A stretch of DNA of 64,000 bases from Prauserella_A oleivorans (GCF_042685745.1 NZ_JBHUNT010000001.1:5456001-5520000), one strand, 5' to 3'. Shown: positions 7,626 through 15,632, numbered from the stretch's first letter. Numbers and translations are program-made. Notes: generated by a model not told the origin, from the sequence alone.

Positions 7626-8494
7626 GTCCGCCGTCCGATGTGGACGGTCCGGGCGTTCAGGAGGTAGAGGTCGTCGCGATTGCCGATGTAGTCGGGACTT
7701 TCAGGGTCGAGGAGCCGCCGCACCGCGTCCCTGTCCTCGTCGTCGAGTTTCTCGTCGGCCATCTCGGAAAGCCACGTCAAGCGTTCGACGGCGAAGTCCC
7801 GCACCCGCTCGTCCGCGGGTGCCGGATGATCGAGGAGGTAACTGAATGACGTGATGTCAGCGAGGCCCGCACGCGCCAACGCGGTGTTCCAGCCGTAGGG
7901 CATCCGCACGGCATCCGGCATGGTGGCGCGCATCTGCTCGAACCAGTCGTCGCGGTTCGCGTTGAGCCGCTGCTCGAGTCCTGGCCTGCCGAGGCCGAGG
8001 TCCCACGGCAGGCATCGCGTGTCGAGGCCGCCCTCCGCGATGGCGAGGAGGCCTCCCGGACGCAACGCGGCGGCGAGGCGGTCCACCGCTCGCTGCTGAT
8101 CAGGAAGGTGATGCACCACAGCGGAAGCCCACACGAGGTCCGCGGGCGGCACGAGCTCGTCGAGCGGCTGGGTCCCGGCATCGGCGACGACCGCCTCCAC
8201 CCGGACGTCCGGACCACCCGACGCCTGCGCCGCCTCGCGCGCGGCCGCCAGGAGCTCGTCGACCGCATCGACGAGAAACACGGTCCCGCCGCCGTGAGCC
8301 CGCAGCGCACCGGCGAGCGCAGCGCTCATCCCGCCCGCGCCGGATCCGACATCCACCACGGTGCCGCCGGAGGGAAGGTCGGTCGTGATGCGTGCTGCCA
8401 CGGACTCCAGCGTGTCGCGCTCGAGGTCGTCGAGCCTGCGCATGGCTGTCAGGCGGGCGGCCCAGTCCACGTCGTCGTGCGTATGTGCTGACAT
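7622..8494 (-). CDS. class I SAM-dependent methyltransferase
   Basis: A 290-residue protein starting MSAHTHDDVDW. Motif I is VDVGSGAGGMSAALA (about residues 52-66), the acidic end of strand 2 is FLVDAVDEL, and motif IV is DLVWASAVVHHLPD; this is the Methyltransf_11/25 layout for small-molecule methylation. The ATG at 8494 was chosen over upstream in-frame codons because it gives the normal N-terminus. It overlaps the downstream zinc-ribbon gene by 4 bp. The substrate is unknown. Confidence 0.85.
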   Translation of the reverse strand: MSAHTHDDVDWAARLTAMRRLDDLERDTLESVAARITTDLPSGGTVVDVGSGAGGMSAALAGALRAHGGGTVFLVDAVDELLAAAREAAQASGGPDVRVEAVVADAGTQPLDELVPPADLVWASAVVHHLPDQQRAVDRLAAALRPGGLLAIAEGGLDTRCLPWDLGLGRPGLEQRLNANRDDWFEQMRATMPDAVRMPYGWNTALARAGLADITSFSYLLDHPAPADERVRDFAVERLTWLSEMADEKLDDEDRDAVRRLLDPESPDYIGNRDDLYLLNARTVHIGRRT

Positions 8495-8518
8495 AGCGCC
8501 ATTGAACACCGGATGGAG

Positions 8519-8562
8519 CCCCGTGGGCGGGCCGGCCGCATCGGTCGCCGTCCGCCCACGGG
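8519..8562 (-). terminator. inverted repeat downstream of the whiB7 transcription unit
   Basis: An 11-bp perfect inverted repeat (cccgtgggcgg ... ccgcccacggg) with a GC-rich loop lies just past the stop of the small gene at 8577. There is no clear U-tract on the minus strand, so it is a weak or Rho-assisted terminator candidate. Confidence 0.5.
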
Positions 8563-8576
8563 AGCTCGGTCCGCTT

Positions 8577-8831
8577 TTACCGGGCGTAGTGGCGAGATCT
8601 CTTCGCCGCCCAGTGCGCCACCCGGTTCCAACGACGCGCGGCGCGGGCACGCCGCAGCTCGCGCTGGCCGTGGGTGGCCTCTCTCAGTTCTCGTATTCGG
8701 GCTCTGGCCAGTTCTTCATGTAGCAACATTCGGGAGGTCTCCGTGTTCATGACTGTGTGAATCGGCTCGTAGGTCTGCGCCGAACCGGCCGCGCGCTTCG
8801 GGCGCGGGCCGTTCTCGCCGTCGGTGGTCAT
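8577..8831 (-). CDS. small basic protein translationally coupled to whiB7
   Basis: An 84-residue, strongly basic, helical protein (Arg-rich from residue 40 onward) with no recognised domain. Its ATG overlaps the TGA of whiB7 (ATGA), and a GAGGAG ribosome-binding site lies 8 bp upstream inside the whiB7 3' end. The genes are therefore very likely cotranscribed and induced together. The charge suggests RNA, ribosome or DNA binding, but this is inference. Confidence 0.72.
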   Translation of the reverse strand: MTTDGENGPRPKRAAGSAQTYEPIHTVMNTETSRMLLHEELARARIRELREATHGQRELRRARAARRWNRVAHWAAKRSRHYAR

Positions 8832-9196
8832 GCGGCACTCCTCTGACGAGGGGCCGCAGGCTCTGCGGCCGGGTTTTTCCGAGGGCGGCCACGGGGCCGC
8901 TTGCGGGCGATCACCGCGCCCCGTTCGAAGATCTCGCCGCCCCAGACGCCCCATGGCTCCCTACGGGCCAGCGCGCCGGCAAGACAGGCCGAGCGCACCG
9001 GGCAGTCACCACAGAGCACCTTGGCGCGCTCCAGGTCCGCTGGCGCTTCGGCGAACCACAGGTCCGCGTCCCCGGACTGGCACGGCAGGTTGAGATCCGG
9101 AGAGGACACCGCGTCGAGTAGTTCCGCGACGCCGGTCGTCCCGTCCAACAGGTCGGGTAACGCCTCCTCTGACGCGAAGGCGGTTGCCGCTGGCAT
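8828..9196 (-). CDS. whiB7: WhiB7 redox-sensing antibiotic-resistance regulator
   Basis: A 122-residue WhiB-family protein with the four iron-sulphur cysteines C39, C62, C65 and C71 (CxxCxxxxxC), the GVWGG turn at 83-87, and the WhiB7-specific C-terminal AT-hook RPRGRPRKN (about 100-108). WhiB7 binds the primary sigma factor and AT-rich sequence upstream of -35 elements and induces ribosome-protecting and efflux genes under translation stress. The ATG at 9196 is preceded by AAGGAG at good spacing. It lies immediately downstream of uvrD2 with a long leader that carries a uORF and an attenuator hairpin. It overlaps the next small gene by 4 bp. Confidence 0.96.
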   Translation of the reverse strand: MPAATAFASEEALPDLLDGTTGVAELLDAVSSPDLNLPCQSGDADLWFAEAPADLERAKVLCGDCPVRSACLAGALARREPWGVWGGEIFERGAVIARKRPRGRPRKNPAAEPAAPRQRSAA

Positions 9197-9256
9197 TTCC
9201 CGTTCTCCTTTGTTACGAGGGATTTCCTGATGGATCCACAGGCCCCGAAACAGCAC

Positions 9257-9293
9257 GAAGGCCGCGGATCCGATGTACGGTTCCGCGGCCTTC
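9257..9293 (-). terminator. attenuator hairpin in the whiB7 leader
   Basis: A perfect 12-bp inverted repeat (gaaggccgcgga / tccgcggccttc) with a 13-nt loop, followed on the transcript by a short U-rich run (GUGCUGUUUC), lies 60 bp upstream of the whiB7 start. Its position between the uORF and the gene fits a premature terminator. Confidence 0.75.
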
Positions 9294-9332
9294 GAGAGCC
9301 TTCTCCCTAGACGGGTGCTAGGGGCATCTCTC
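9294..9332 (-). promoter_or_regulatory. second leader hairpin containing the uORF stop codon
   Basis: The sequence forms a stem with ccctag/ctaggg (9305-9310 and 9318-9323), extended by gagag/ctctc (9294-9298 and 9328-9332). It abuts the attenuator hairpin. The uORF stop (TAG, 9318-9320) sits in one arm, so a ribosome finishing or stalling near the end of the uORF would open this stem and could change pairing of the terminator. Confidence 0.55.
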
Positions 9333-9587
9333 CCGTGAGCACAACGGAACCCTGGGCTTGTCCTGCTGGATCGGACGCTGGACGCGCACCGGACGGAACA
9401 CCGGGTTGGCAAGTCCGGCGTTCCAGTCAGCGGTGTCGAGAGCGGCGGTACGCACATGGCGACCACGACGCGTCTCGCCGACGAACTGACCAGCGAGGGA
9501 CATGCCGGTGCACCGGCGAGCGAGCACGACCTGTTCGGTCCAAGACAGCGCGGTGCCTGCGACGCCGATCCGCTCCGTGAGCTTCAT
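9318..9587 (-). CDS. upstream ORF (leader peptide) of whiB7
   Basis: An 89-codon frame beginning MKLTERIGVAG with a perfect GGAGGT ribosome-binding site 8 bp before its ATG. It starts about 70 nt after the predicted transcription start and ends inside the leader hairpin adjacent to the attenuator. The product has no recognised domain and a basic, proline-containing C-terminal half. Leaders of whiB7/wblC genes in other actinomycetes are known to use a uORF for ribosome-mediated attenuation; this arrangement fits. The peptide may matter only for being translated. Confidence 0.65.
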   Translation of the reverse strand: MKLTERIGVAGTALSWTEQVVLARRCTGMSLAGQFVGETRRGRHVRTAALDTADWNAGLANPVFRPVRVQRPIQQDKPRVPLCSRERCP

Positions 9588-9664
9588 CCGAGGCACCTCC
9601 TCCCGCTGTCCGTCGGTCCGCCGCAGTGTCGGCGACCGAGATAGATGTTCCACCCAGTGCTTGC

Positions 9665-9702
9665 AGGCTATTGCGCGTCTACTCGGCGGGGCAACCGATT
9701 TT
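9665..9702 (-). promoter_or_regulatory. predicted autoregulated whiB7 promoter
   Basis: On the minus strand a GGAAAATC AT-rich element precedes TTGCCC (-35, 9689-9694), then 18 bp, then TAGCCT (-10, 9665-9670). An AT-rich block directly upstream of the -35 box is the element the WhiB7 AT-hook recognises. The predicted start near 9658 gives a leader of about 460 nt. Confidence 0.65.
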
Positions 9703-9775
9703 CCGGAACTTTCCCCGCCTGGATCAAAAGTCTGTCGTGACCAGGCCATTCCCCTGGCCGGCAGTGCCGACGCGG

Positions 9776-11857
9776 CTACTCACCGTGGGCGTCGCGGACC
9801 ACCTCGAGCACCTCCGCGCCGAAGCGCTCGAGCTTGGTCGCGCCGATACCCGAGATCGCCACGAGTGACCTGCTGTCGGTGGGACGTTGCTCGGCGATGG
9901 CGACGAGCGTCGCGTCGGTGAACACCACGAACGCCGGCACGTTGAGCTCGCGTGCCCGTTCCATCCGCCAGTCCTTCAGCCGGGCCAGCAGGTCCTCGTC
10001 CACATCGGCCGGGCATTTCGTGCACCGACCGAGCTTGACCTCCATCGTGGAGATCAGCGGCCGGTCGCAGATACGGCACCGCGCCGCGAACTTGGACGCC
10101 TTCGGCGAGCGTGCCACGCGAGCGGCCGGGTGGTCCTCGGGAATCAGCCCGTAGAGGAACCGGCTTCGCCTGCGGTTCCGCCGTCCGTCCGGGGTGCGCG
10201 ACAGCGCCCACGTGAGGGACAGGTGCTCCCGGGCACGCGTGACACCGACGTAGAACAGCCTGCGCTCCTCCTCGATGGCCTCGTCGTTGCCGTCCGCGTG
10301 CTGGATCGGCACGGTTCCCTCGGCGAGGCCGACCAGGAAGACGGCATCCCACTCCAGACCCTTCGCGGCGTGCAGGGACGCCAGGGTGACACCGTCCACG
10401 GTCGGTGGGTGCTGCGCGGCGGCGCGCTGATCGAGCTCCGCGACGAAACGGCCGAGCGTCGCGCCTTCGGTCGTGCTCGCCAGTTCCTCCGCGAGCTCGA
10501 CGAGAGCGAGCAGCGCGTCCCAGCGCTCCTTCGCCGCCCCGCCCGGCGGCGGTTGCTCGGTGAGCCCCACTCCGGCGAGCGCCTGCCGGCACAGGTCCAC
10601 CAGGTCGCCCTCCGGGTTCCGTGACGCCGCGGTGCGCAGCGCCGCCATCGCCTGCCGGACCTCCCTGCGCTGGAAGAACCGCTCACCGCCACGCACGAGG
10701 TACGGGATGCCGGCCTCGGACAGCGCCTGCTCGTAGGCCTCCGACTGCGCGTTGACGCGGTAGAGCACGGCGATCTCGCTCGCGGGCACGCCCGCGTCGA
10801 GCAACTCCCGGATCCGGCCCGCGACCGCTTTGGCCTCGGCGATCTCGTCGTCGTACTCGGCGAACCGCGGCGGCGGGCCGTCGGGCCGCTGACCGATCAG
10901 CCGCAACCGGGAGCCCGCCGGCCGTCCGCTGGCCGCGCCGATGACCCGGTTCGCGAGCTCCACCACCTGCGGCGTCGATCGGTAGTCGCGTTCCAGCCGC
11001 ACCACCGTCGCCTCCGGGAAGCGGCGGGTGAAGTCCAGGAGCGGACGCGGCGACGCGCCGCCGAACGAGTAGATGGTCTGGTTCGCGTCGCCGACGACGG
11101 TGAGGTCGTCCCGCCCGCCGAGCCAGGCGTCGAGCAACCGCTGCTGGGCGGGGGTCACGTCCTGGTACTCGTCGACGACGAAGCAGCGGTACCGGTCGCG
11201 AAACTCCTCGGCCACACTCCGGTGCTCCTCCAGGGCCGCGGTGGTGTGGAGCAGCAGATCGTCGAAGTCGAGCAGCTGGGCCTCGTTCTTGATCCGCTCG
11301 TAGGTGCGATACAGCTCCGCGATCCGCCCGGCGGACTCCGGGATGTCCCGGTTGAGCCTCGCCGCGACGGCCGGATAGTCGTCGGGGCTGACCAGCGACG
11401 CCTTCGCCCACTCGATCTCGCTGGTGAGGTCGCGCAGCACCTCGACCTCGGTCGGCAGGCCGAGCCGGTTCGCCGCCTGACCGACCAGCCGCAGCTTGTT
11501 GCCCTCGATGAGGTCCCAGGGCCGGTCGCCCACGACGCGGGGCCAGAAGTAGCGCAGCTGGCGCAGCGCCGCGGCGTGGAACGTCCGCGCCTGCGCTCCC
11601 TCGACCCCGAGTGCGCGCAGCCGGGTCCGCAGCTCGCCCGCGGCGCGCGCCGTGAACGTCACGGCCAGTACCTGGCCCGCGGAAACGTGACCGGATCGGA
11701 CGAGGTAGGCGATGCGGTGAGTGATCGTCCTGGTCTTGCCGGTCCCGGCTCCGGCGAGCACGCACACGGGCCCCCGCGGCGCGCAGGCCGCGGCTCGCTG
11801 TTCGGGATCGAGGCCCTCGAGCAGCTCCTGATGACGGTTCGACGACGCACTTCCCAC
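9776..11857 (-). CDS. uvrD2: ATP-dependent DNA helicase UvrD2
   Basis: A 693-residue SF1A helicase. Walker A AGAGTGKT is at residues 35-42, the Walker B region is VVDEYQDV, and further motifs include GDANQTIYSFGG, YRSTPQV, VTLASLHAAKGLEWDAVFL and YVGVTRAREHL. After the helicase core come a four-Cys zinc element (CRIC...CTKC) and a C-terminal HRDC domain ending near IGATKLERFG. This layout is the mycobacterial UvrD2 type, an essential repair/replication helicase. GTG at 11857 is chosen because the open frame upstream runs into the divergent DUF4191 gene. It lies just upstream of whiB7, as in mycobacteria. Confidence 0.95.
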   Translation of the reverse strand: MGSASSNRHQELLEGLDPEQRAAACAPRGPVCVLAGAGTGKTRTITHRIAYLVRSGHVSAGQVLAVTFTARAAGELRTRLRALGVEGAQARTFHAAALRQLRYFWPRVVGDRPWDLIEGNKLRLVGQAANRLGLPTEVEVLRDLTSEIEWAKASLVSPDDYPAVAARLNRDIPESAGRIAELYRTYERIKNEAQLLDFDDLLLHTTAALEEHRSVAEEFRDRYRCFVVDEYQDVTPAQQRLLDAWLGGRDDLTVVGDANQTIYSFGGASPRPLLDFTRRFPEATVVRLERDYRSTPQVVELANRVIGAASGRPAGSRLRLIGQRPDGPPPRFAEYDDEIAEAKAVAGRIRELLDAGVPASEIAVLYRVNAQSEAYEQALSEAGIPYLVRGGERFFQRREVRQAMAALRTAASRNPEGDLVDLCRQALAGVGLTEQPPPGGAAKERWDALLALVELAEELASTTEGATLGRFVAELDQRAAAQHPPTVDGVTLASLHAAKGLEWDAVFLVGLAEGTVPIQHADGNDEAIEEERRLFYVGVTRAREHLSLTWALSRTPDGRRNRRRSRFLYGLIPEDHPAARVARSPKASKFAARCRICDRPLISTMEVKLGRCTKCPADVDEDLLARLKDWRMERARELNVPAFVVFTDATLVAIAEQRPTDSRSLVAISGIGATKLERFGAEVLEVVRDAHGE

Positions 11858-11923
11858 GGCCGCATCCTCGCAGAGGGGACCGACAGCGCCACGGTCCCCC
11901 GGCCGCCCGTATCCTGGGTCATT

Positions 11924-12652
11924 ATGGCGGAGAAGCTGGACAAAGAGGCTGCCAAGAAGGCCAAGAAGGAGAAGCGCGCGGCGAGCAAGGCGCGGCGTGG
12001 CCAGATCTTCCAGGCGTTCAAAATGCAGCGCAAGGAGGACAAGGCCCTCATCCCGTGGATGCTGGGTTCCTTCCTGGTCGTCACGGCCGTCGTCTTCCTG
12101 ATCGGGTTGTGGCTCGGCATCCAGTGGCTGCTGCTGCCGGTCGGCATCATGCTGGGCCTGCTGGCCGCAGTGATCATCTTCGGCAGGCGCGTCCAGAAGA
12201 CCGTCTTCGCCAAGGCCGAGGGCCAGCCGGGCGCCGCTGCCTGGGCGTTGGACAACCTGCGCGGACGCTGGCGGGTGACACAGACCGTCGCGGCGACGAC
12301 GCAACTCGACGCCGTGCACCGCGTGCTCGGCGGCCCGGGTGTGATCCTGGTGGCCGAAGGCGCCCCGCACCGCGTGCGGAACCTGCTCTCGCAGGAGAAG
12401 AAGCGCATCGCCCGGCTCATCGGCGACACCCCGATCTACGACGTCGTCGTCGGCAACGACGAGGGCCAGGTTCCGCTGCGGAAGCTGCAGAGCTACCTCA
12501 TGAAGCTGCCCCGCAACCTCAAGGGCCCGCAGGTCGACGCGCTCGAGGCCAAGCTCTCCGCCCTGGGCAACCGCGGCGCGGCGCTGCCCAAGGGCCCCAT
12601 GCCGCAGGGCGCGAAGATGCGCAACGTCCAGCGCACGATCCGCCGCCGCTGA
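11924..12652 (+). CDS. DUF4191 membrane protein (Rv2219-like)
   Basis: A 242-residue protein: a Lys-rich coiled N-terminus, then two adjacent transmembrane helices (about residues 45-65 and 67-88) separated by a very short turn, then a soluble C-terminal domain with VILVAEGAPHRVRNLL. This is the actinobacterial DUF4191 family, usually found with lipA, an RDD protein and glnA. Function unknown. Here its left neighbour is uvrD2 instead of lipA, so this is a junction of two otherwise conserved blocks. Confidence 0.88.
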   Translation: MAEKLDKEAAKKAKKEKRAASKARRGQIFQAFKMQRKEDKALIPWMLGSFLVVTAVVFLIGLWLGIQWLLLPVGIMLGLLAAVIIFGRRVQKTVFAKAEGQPGAAAWALDNLRGRWRVTQTVAATTQLDAVHRVLGGPGVILVAEGAPHRVRNLLSQEKKRIARLIGDTPIYDVVVGNDEGQVPLRKLQSYLMKLPRNLKGPQVDALEAKLSALGNRGAALPKGPMPQGAKMRNVQRTIRRR

Positions 12653-12781
12653 CTCAAGCCGCCGTCCGACACCACGGCCTCCGTCCCGGTCTCCGCGATC
12701 GGGCGGGGGCCGTTGTCGTACCTGCCGCGAACGGGAACGGACGTCAGCACGCCCGACAACGGGTGTTCCGTGGAAGCTCCC

Positions 12782-13267
12782 TCAGCGCATCCGGATGACG
12801 ACGGTTTCGGTCAGCCGGTCGTGCCAGCCGCGGTTGTCGGCGTTGCGCACCGCGGCCGGGATGATGAGAAACGTCAGCACGCAGCGGACCACGGCACGCC
12901 ACACCCCGGGCACACCGCCACCGTCCAGCCGCGCCACGCGGATGCCGCACGCGGCCATGCCCGGCGTGAAGCTGAAGAATGCGGCGGGCAGCATCGTGAT
13001 GGCGGCCCACATCGCAAGCGACCACAGGTTGTAGGTCTGCATGCGCGCGAGGTCGTCGTAATCCGGCTGGATGAACAACGCCGTCAGCAACGACGCGAGC
13101 ACCAGGTCGACGACGAGGGCCAGGAACCGGCGCCCGGAACCCGCCGCGGAACCGACTCCGTCCTCGGGCAGCCCCAGATGCTCCCCGGGCCAGCGCGGCG
13201 GCTCACATAGAGCTGCGTCACTTCCCGAGGACAGCGACGTAAGCCACTCTCCGGTCCATCTAGCCAC
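12782..13267 (-). CDS. RDD-family membrane protein (Rv2219A-like)
   Basis: A 161-residue protein with the RDD signature: SGRRFLALVVDLVLASLL gives the Arg and first Asp within helix 1, and the last part carries NRGWHDRLTETVVI with the final conserved Asp. Three hydrophobic segments are visible (about residues 45-65, 80-105 and 120-140). RDD proteins are small membrane proteins of uncertain transport role. GTG at 13267 was chosen since codons further upstream run into the glnA promoter region. It is divergent from glnA, as in mycobacteria. Confidence 0.85.
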   Translation of the reverse strand: MARWTGEWLTSLSSGSDAALCEPPRWPGEHLGLPEDGVGSAAGSGRRFLALVVDLVLASLLTALFIQPDYDDLARMQTYNLWSLAMWAAITMLPAAFFSFTPGMAACGIRVARLDGGGVPGVWRAVVRCVLTFLIIPAAVRNADNRGWHDRLTETVVIRMR

Positions 13268-13334
13268 GTGAACAGGGTATGTCGCCGATTCGGAGGTGTT
13301 TATCGCGCCCTCATATCCGATATCCGCCAACCCG

Positions 13335-13372
13335 TTAACGTCGGCGAAACATATGGGTGACGGTCGGGCAAC
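13335..13372 (+). promoter_or_regulatory. tandem GlnR binding site of glnA
   Basis: Four 5-bp half sites are spaced by exactly 6 bp: TTAAC (13335-13339), GAAAC (13346-13350), GTGAC (13357-13361) and GCAAC (13368-13372). This matches the actinomycete GlnR consensus gTnAc-n6-GaAAc, repeated twice. It lies 70-105 bp upstream of the glnA GTG and predicts nitrogen-responsive control of glnA by GlnR. Confidence 0.8.
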
Positions 13373-13440
13373 ACCGCCAACTTAGCTTAGGCCGAAGAGA
13401 GCACTGCCGCACGAGCTCGAAGATGAAGGAGTCACCGAGG

Positions 13441-14865
13441 GTGTCCACTACTCCAGACGATGTCCTGCGTCTGATCGCTGACGAGGACGTGGAATTTGTC
13501 GACGTGAGGTTCTGCGACCTGCCTGGCATCATGCAGCACTTCACCGTCCCCGCCAAGGCTTTCGACGCGGACGCGTTCGAAGAGGGCCTCGCCTTCGACG
13601 GCTCGTCGGTGCGCGGTTTCCAGTCGATCCACGAGTCGGACATGCTGCTGCTGCCGGACCCGGTCACCGCGCGCATCGACCCGTTCCGCAAGGCCAAGAC
13701 GCTGTCGCTGAACTTCTTCGTGCACGACCCGTTCACCCGGGAGCCGTACAGCCGCGACCCGCGCAACATCGCGCGCAAGGCCGAGCAGTACATCACCGAG
13801 TCCGGCATCGCCGACACCGCGTTCTTCGGGCCCGAGGCCGAGTTCTACGTCTTCGACGACGTGCGCTTCGACTCGTCCGAGAACGGCACGTTCCACGAGA
13901 TCGACTCGGTCGAGGGCTGGTGGAACACGGGCCGCAAGGAAGAGGGCGGCAACAAGGGTTACAAGACCAAGTTCAAGGGCGGCTACTTCCCCGTCCCGCC
14001 CGTCGACCACTACGCCGACCTGCGCGACGAGATCGTGCAGAAGCTGGTGGGGTCCGGCTTCGAGATCGAGCGTGCCCACCACGAGGTCGGCACCGCCGGC
14101 CAGGCCGAGATCAACTACAAGTTCAACACGCTGCTGCACGCTGCGGACGACCTGCAGCTGTTCAAGTACATCGTGAAGAACACGGCCTTCGCCAACGGCA
14201 AGACCGCCACCTTCATGCCGAAGCCGCTCTTCGGTGACAACGGCTCGGGTATGCACTGCCACCAGTCGCTGTGGAAGGACGGCGAGCCGCTGTTCTACGA
14301 CGAGTCCGGCTACGCGGGCCTCTCGGACATGGCGCGCCACTACATCGGCGGCATCCTGGCGCACGCGCCGAGCCTGCTGGCCTTCACCAACCCGACCGTG
14401 AACTCCTACCACCGGCTCGTGCCGGGCTTCGAGGCTCCGGTCAGCCTGGTGTACTCGCAGCGCAACCGCTCCGCGTGTGTCCGCATCCCGATCACGGGCA
14501 GCAACGCCAAGGCCAAGCGCCTCGAGTTCCGGTGCCCGGACTCGTCGGGTAACCCGTACCTGGCGTTCGCGGCCATGGTGATGGCGGGCCTCGACGGCAT
14601 CAAGAACAAGATCGAGCCGCCGGAGCCGATCGACAAGGACCTCTACGAGCTGCCGCCCGAGGAGGCCAAGGACGTCAAGCTGGTCCCGAGCGACCTCGGC
14701 TCCGTGCTCGACTCGCTGGAGTCCGACCACGACTACCTGCTCGAGGGTGGCGTGTTCACCCCTGACGTGATCGAGACGTGGATCGCCTTCAAGCGTGAGA
14801 ACGAGATCGACCCGCTGCGGCTGCGCCCGCACCCGTACGAGTTCGCCCTCTACTACGACGTGTGA
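13441..14865 (+). CDS. glnA: type I glutamine synthetase GlnA1
   Basis: 474 residues, the usual length of class I-beta glutamine synthetase, which makes glutamine from glutamate, ammonia and ATP as a dodecamer. Visible motifs: DGSSVRGF, FFGPEAEFY (metal-binding Glu), HHEVGTAGQAEINY, the ATP-binding FMPKPLFGDNGSGMHCH, and NRSACVRIP. The adenylylation loop reads KDLYELPPEE with the target Tyr near residue 402, matching the presence of GlnE in the window. The GTG start follows GAAGGAG by 11 bp. The upstream region carries a tandem GlnR site. The last 19 bp of the gene plus one base are duplicated at 24957, at the far end of the island. Confidence 0.97.
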   Translation: MSTTPDDVLRLIADEDVEFVDVRFCDLPGIMQHFTVPAKAFDADAFEEGLAFDGSSVRGFQSIHESDMLLLPDPVTARIDPFRKAKTLSLNFFVHDPFTREPYSRDPRNIARKAEQYITESGIADTAFFGPEAEFYVFDDVRFDSSENGTFHEIDSVEGWWNTGRKEEGGNKGYKTKFKGGYFPVPPVDHYADLRDEIVQKLVGSGFEIERAHHEVGTAGQAEINYKFNTLLHAADDLQLFKYIVKNTAFANGKTATFMPKPLFGDNGSGMHCHQSLWKDGEPLFYDESGYAGLSDMARHYIGGILAHAPSLLAFTNPTVNSYHRLVPGFEAPVSLVYSQRNRSACVRIPITGSNAKAKRLEFRCPDSSGNPYLAFAAMVMAGLDGIKNKIEPPEPIDKDLYELPPEEAKDVKLVPSDLGSVLDSLESDHDYLLEGGVFTPDVIETWIAFKRENEIDPLRLRPHPYEFALYYDV

Positions 14866-14866
14866 T
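14847..14866. repeat. left copy of the 20-bp direct repeat (glnA 3' end)
   Basis: The sequence cctctactacgacgtgtgat spans the final codons and stop of glnA. An identical copy lies at 24957-24976. The two copies flank the catabolic island and look like attachment-site duplications made when it inserted at the glnA 3' end without breaking the gene. Confidence 0.85.
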
Positions 14867-14930
14867 TTTGGGTGTTCCAGGGACGGCTGAGCAACGACGA
14901 ATGCTGAGGAAAAACCGCCTCTGACCTGCG

Positions 14931-14977
14931 GAAACGCCGCCGACGACCTTCGTGGTCGTTCGGCGGCGTTTCTCGTG
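14931..14977 (+). terminator. intrinsic terminator downstream of glnA
   Basis: A strong hairpin: gaaacgccgccgacgacc, a ttcg loop, then tggtcg and ggcggcgtttc, followed by a T-containing tail (tctcgtggtttt). It lies 66 bp after the glnA stop, inside the left end of the island. A second, shorter hairpin built from the same gaaacgcc/ggcgtttc arms lies at 25011-25038 beside the right repeat. Confidence 0.8.
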
Positions 14978-15033
14978 GTTTTCCACTCGCTTGTTACATC
15001 AGTGGTACATGGAGCGCCTCCGGCGCCTCGCCT

Positions 15034-15477
15034 TCATGCTCGTGAGAACACCGGATCAAGAACGTCGGCGACGCGGCGCATCTGGTCGTCGAGGTCGGCT
15101 TCACTGATGTCCTCGACGCCCTCCTTCCTGCGCCAGGCGGCCCACTTTGCCTGCATGTCACCGGTCGCGGCGTAGCCCGCCACCACCGACGTGATCGGCC
15201 GGAGCACCACTCGGCGGTAGCGGGCAACGGCTCGAGCCGACTCCAGCAGCTGATCCTGGTCGACCTCGTGGTGCTCGAGCAGTTGAGCGATGTCGATGTA
15301 GTCGCGCCAGCGGGTGCTGATGGTCCCTCGCTCGAGGATGGTGACACCCTTCTCGGCGATGATCGTCTCGGGCGCGTAGCCGAGCATCTCGATCGGCTCG
15401 CCGATGACGCGTTCAACGCGAACCGTCCTGGGCGTCGGCACGACGGGGTCGCCGGTCGAGACTACCTGCCATGGTCA
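15034..15477 (-). pseudogene. truncated AbiEii-type nucleotidyltransferase toxin
   Basis: The frame encodes GDPVVPTPRTVRV, EMLGYAPETIIAEKGVTILERG and RWRDYIDIAQLLEHH, the middle and C-terminal part of AbiEii/AbiGii-type toxins (the conserved LAEK and RWRD segments). The N-terminal nucleotidyltransferase signature is missing: the frame is closed by a TGA just before WQVVSTGDP. The remaining part could be expressed from a GTG at 15441, but it lacks the catalytic region. No AbiEi partner is adjacent. A remnant of a mobile-element accessory gene. Confidence 0.7.
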
Positions 15478-15521
15478 TCGCTCCTCCAGATGTGAGGAGC
15501 CCCACTTTGCCACTGCGTTCA

Positions 15522-15632
15522 TCACCACCCAGACCGGTCCGCACCTTGCCCGGCGAGCGTCAGAGCGACGGCGCGTCCGATTCCGCGCCCGGCGCCGGTC
15601 ACGATCGCTTGAGCACCGGACAGATCCGACAT
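15522..15632 (-). pseudogene. N-terminal fragment of an SDR oxidoreductase
   Basis: From ATG 15632 the frame reads MSDLSGAQAIVTGAGRGIGR, the first strand and TGxxxGIG cofactor loop of a short-chain dehydrogenase, then stops after 36 codons. A GAGG ribosome-binding site precedes it. The rest of the enzyme is absent. It is a different gene from the intact SDR at 19542-20273. The following 269 bp up to 15901 contain an open but unrecognisable frame. Confidence 0.65.
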
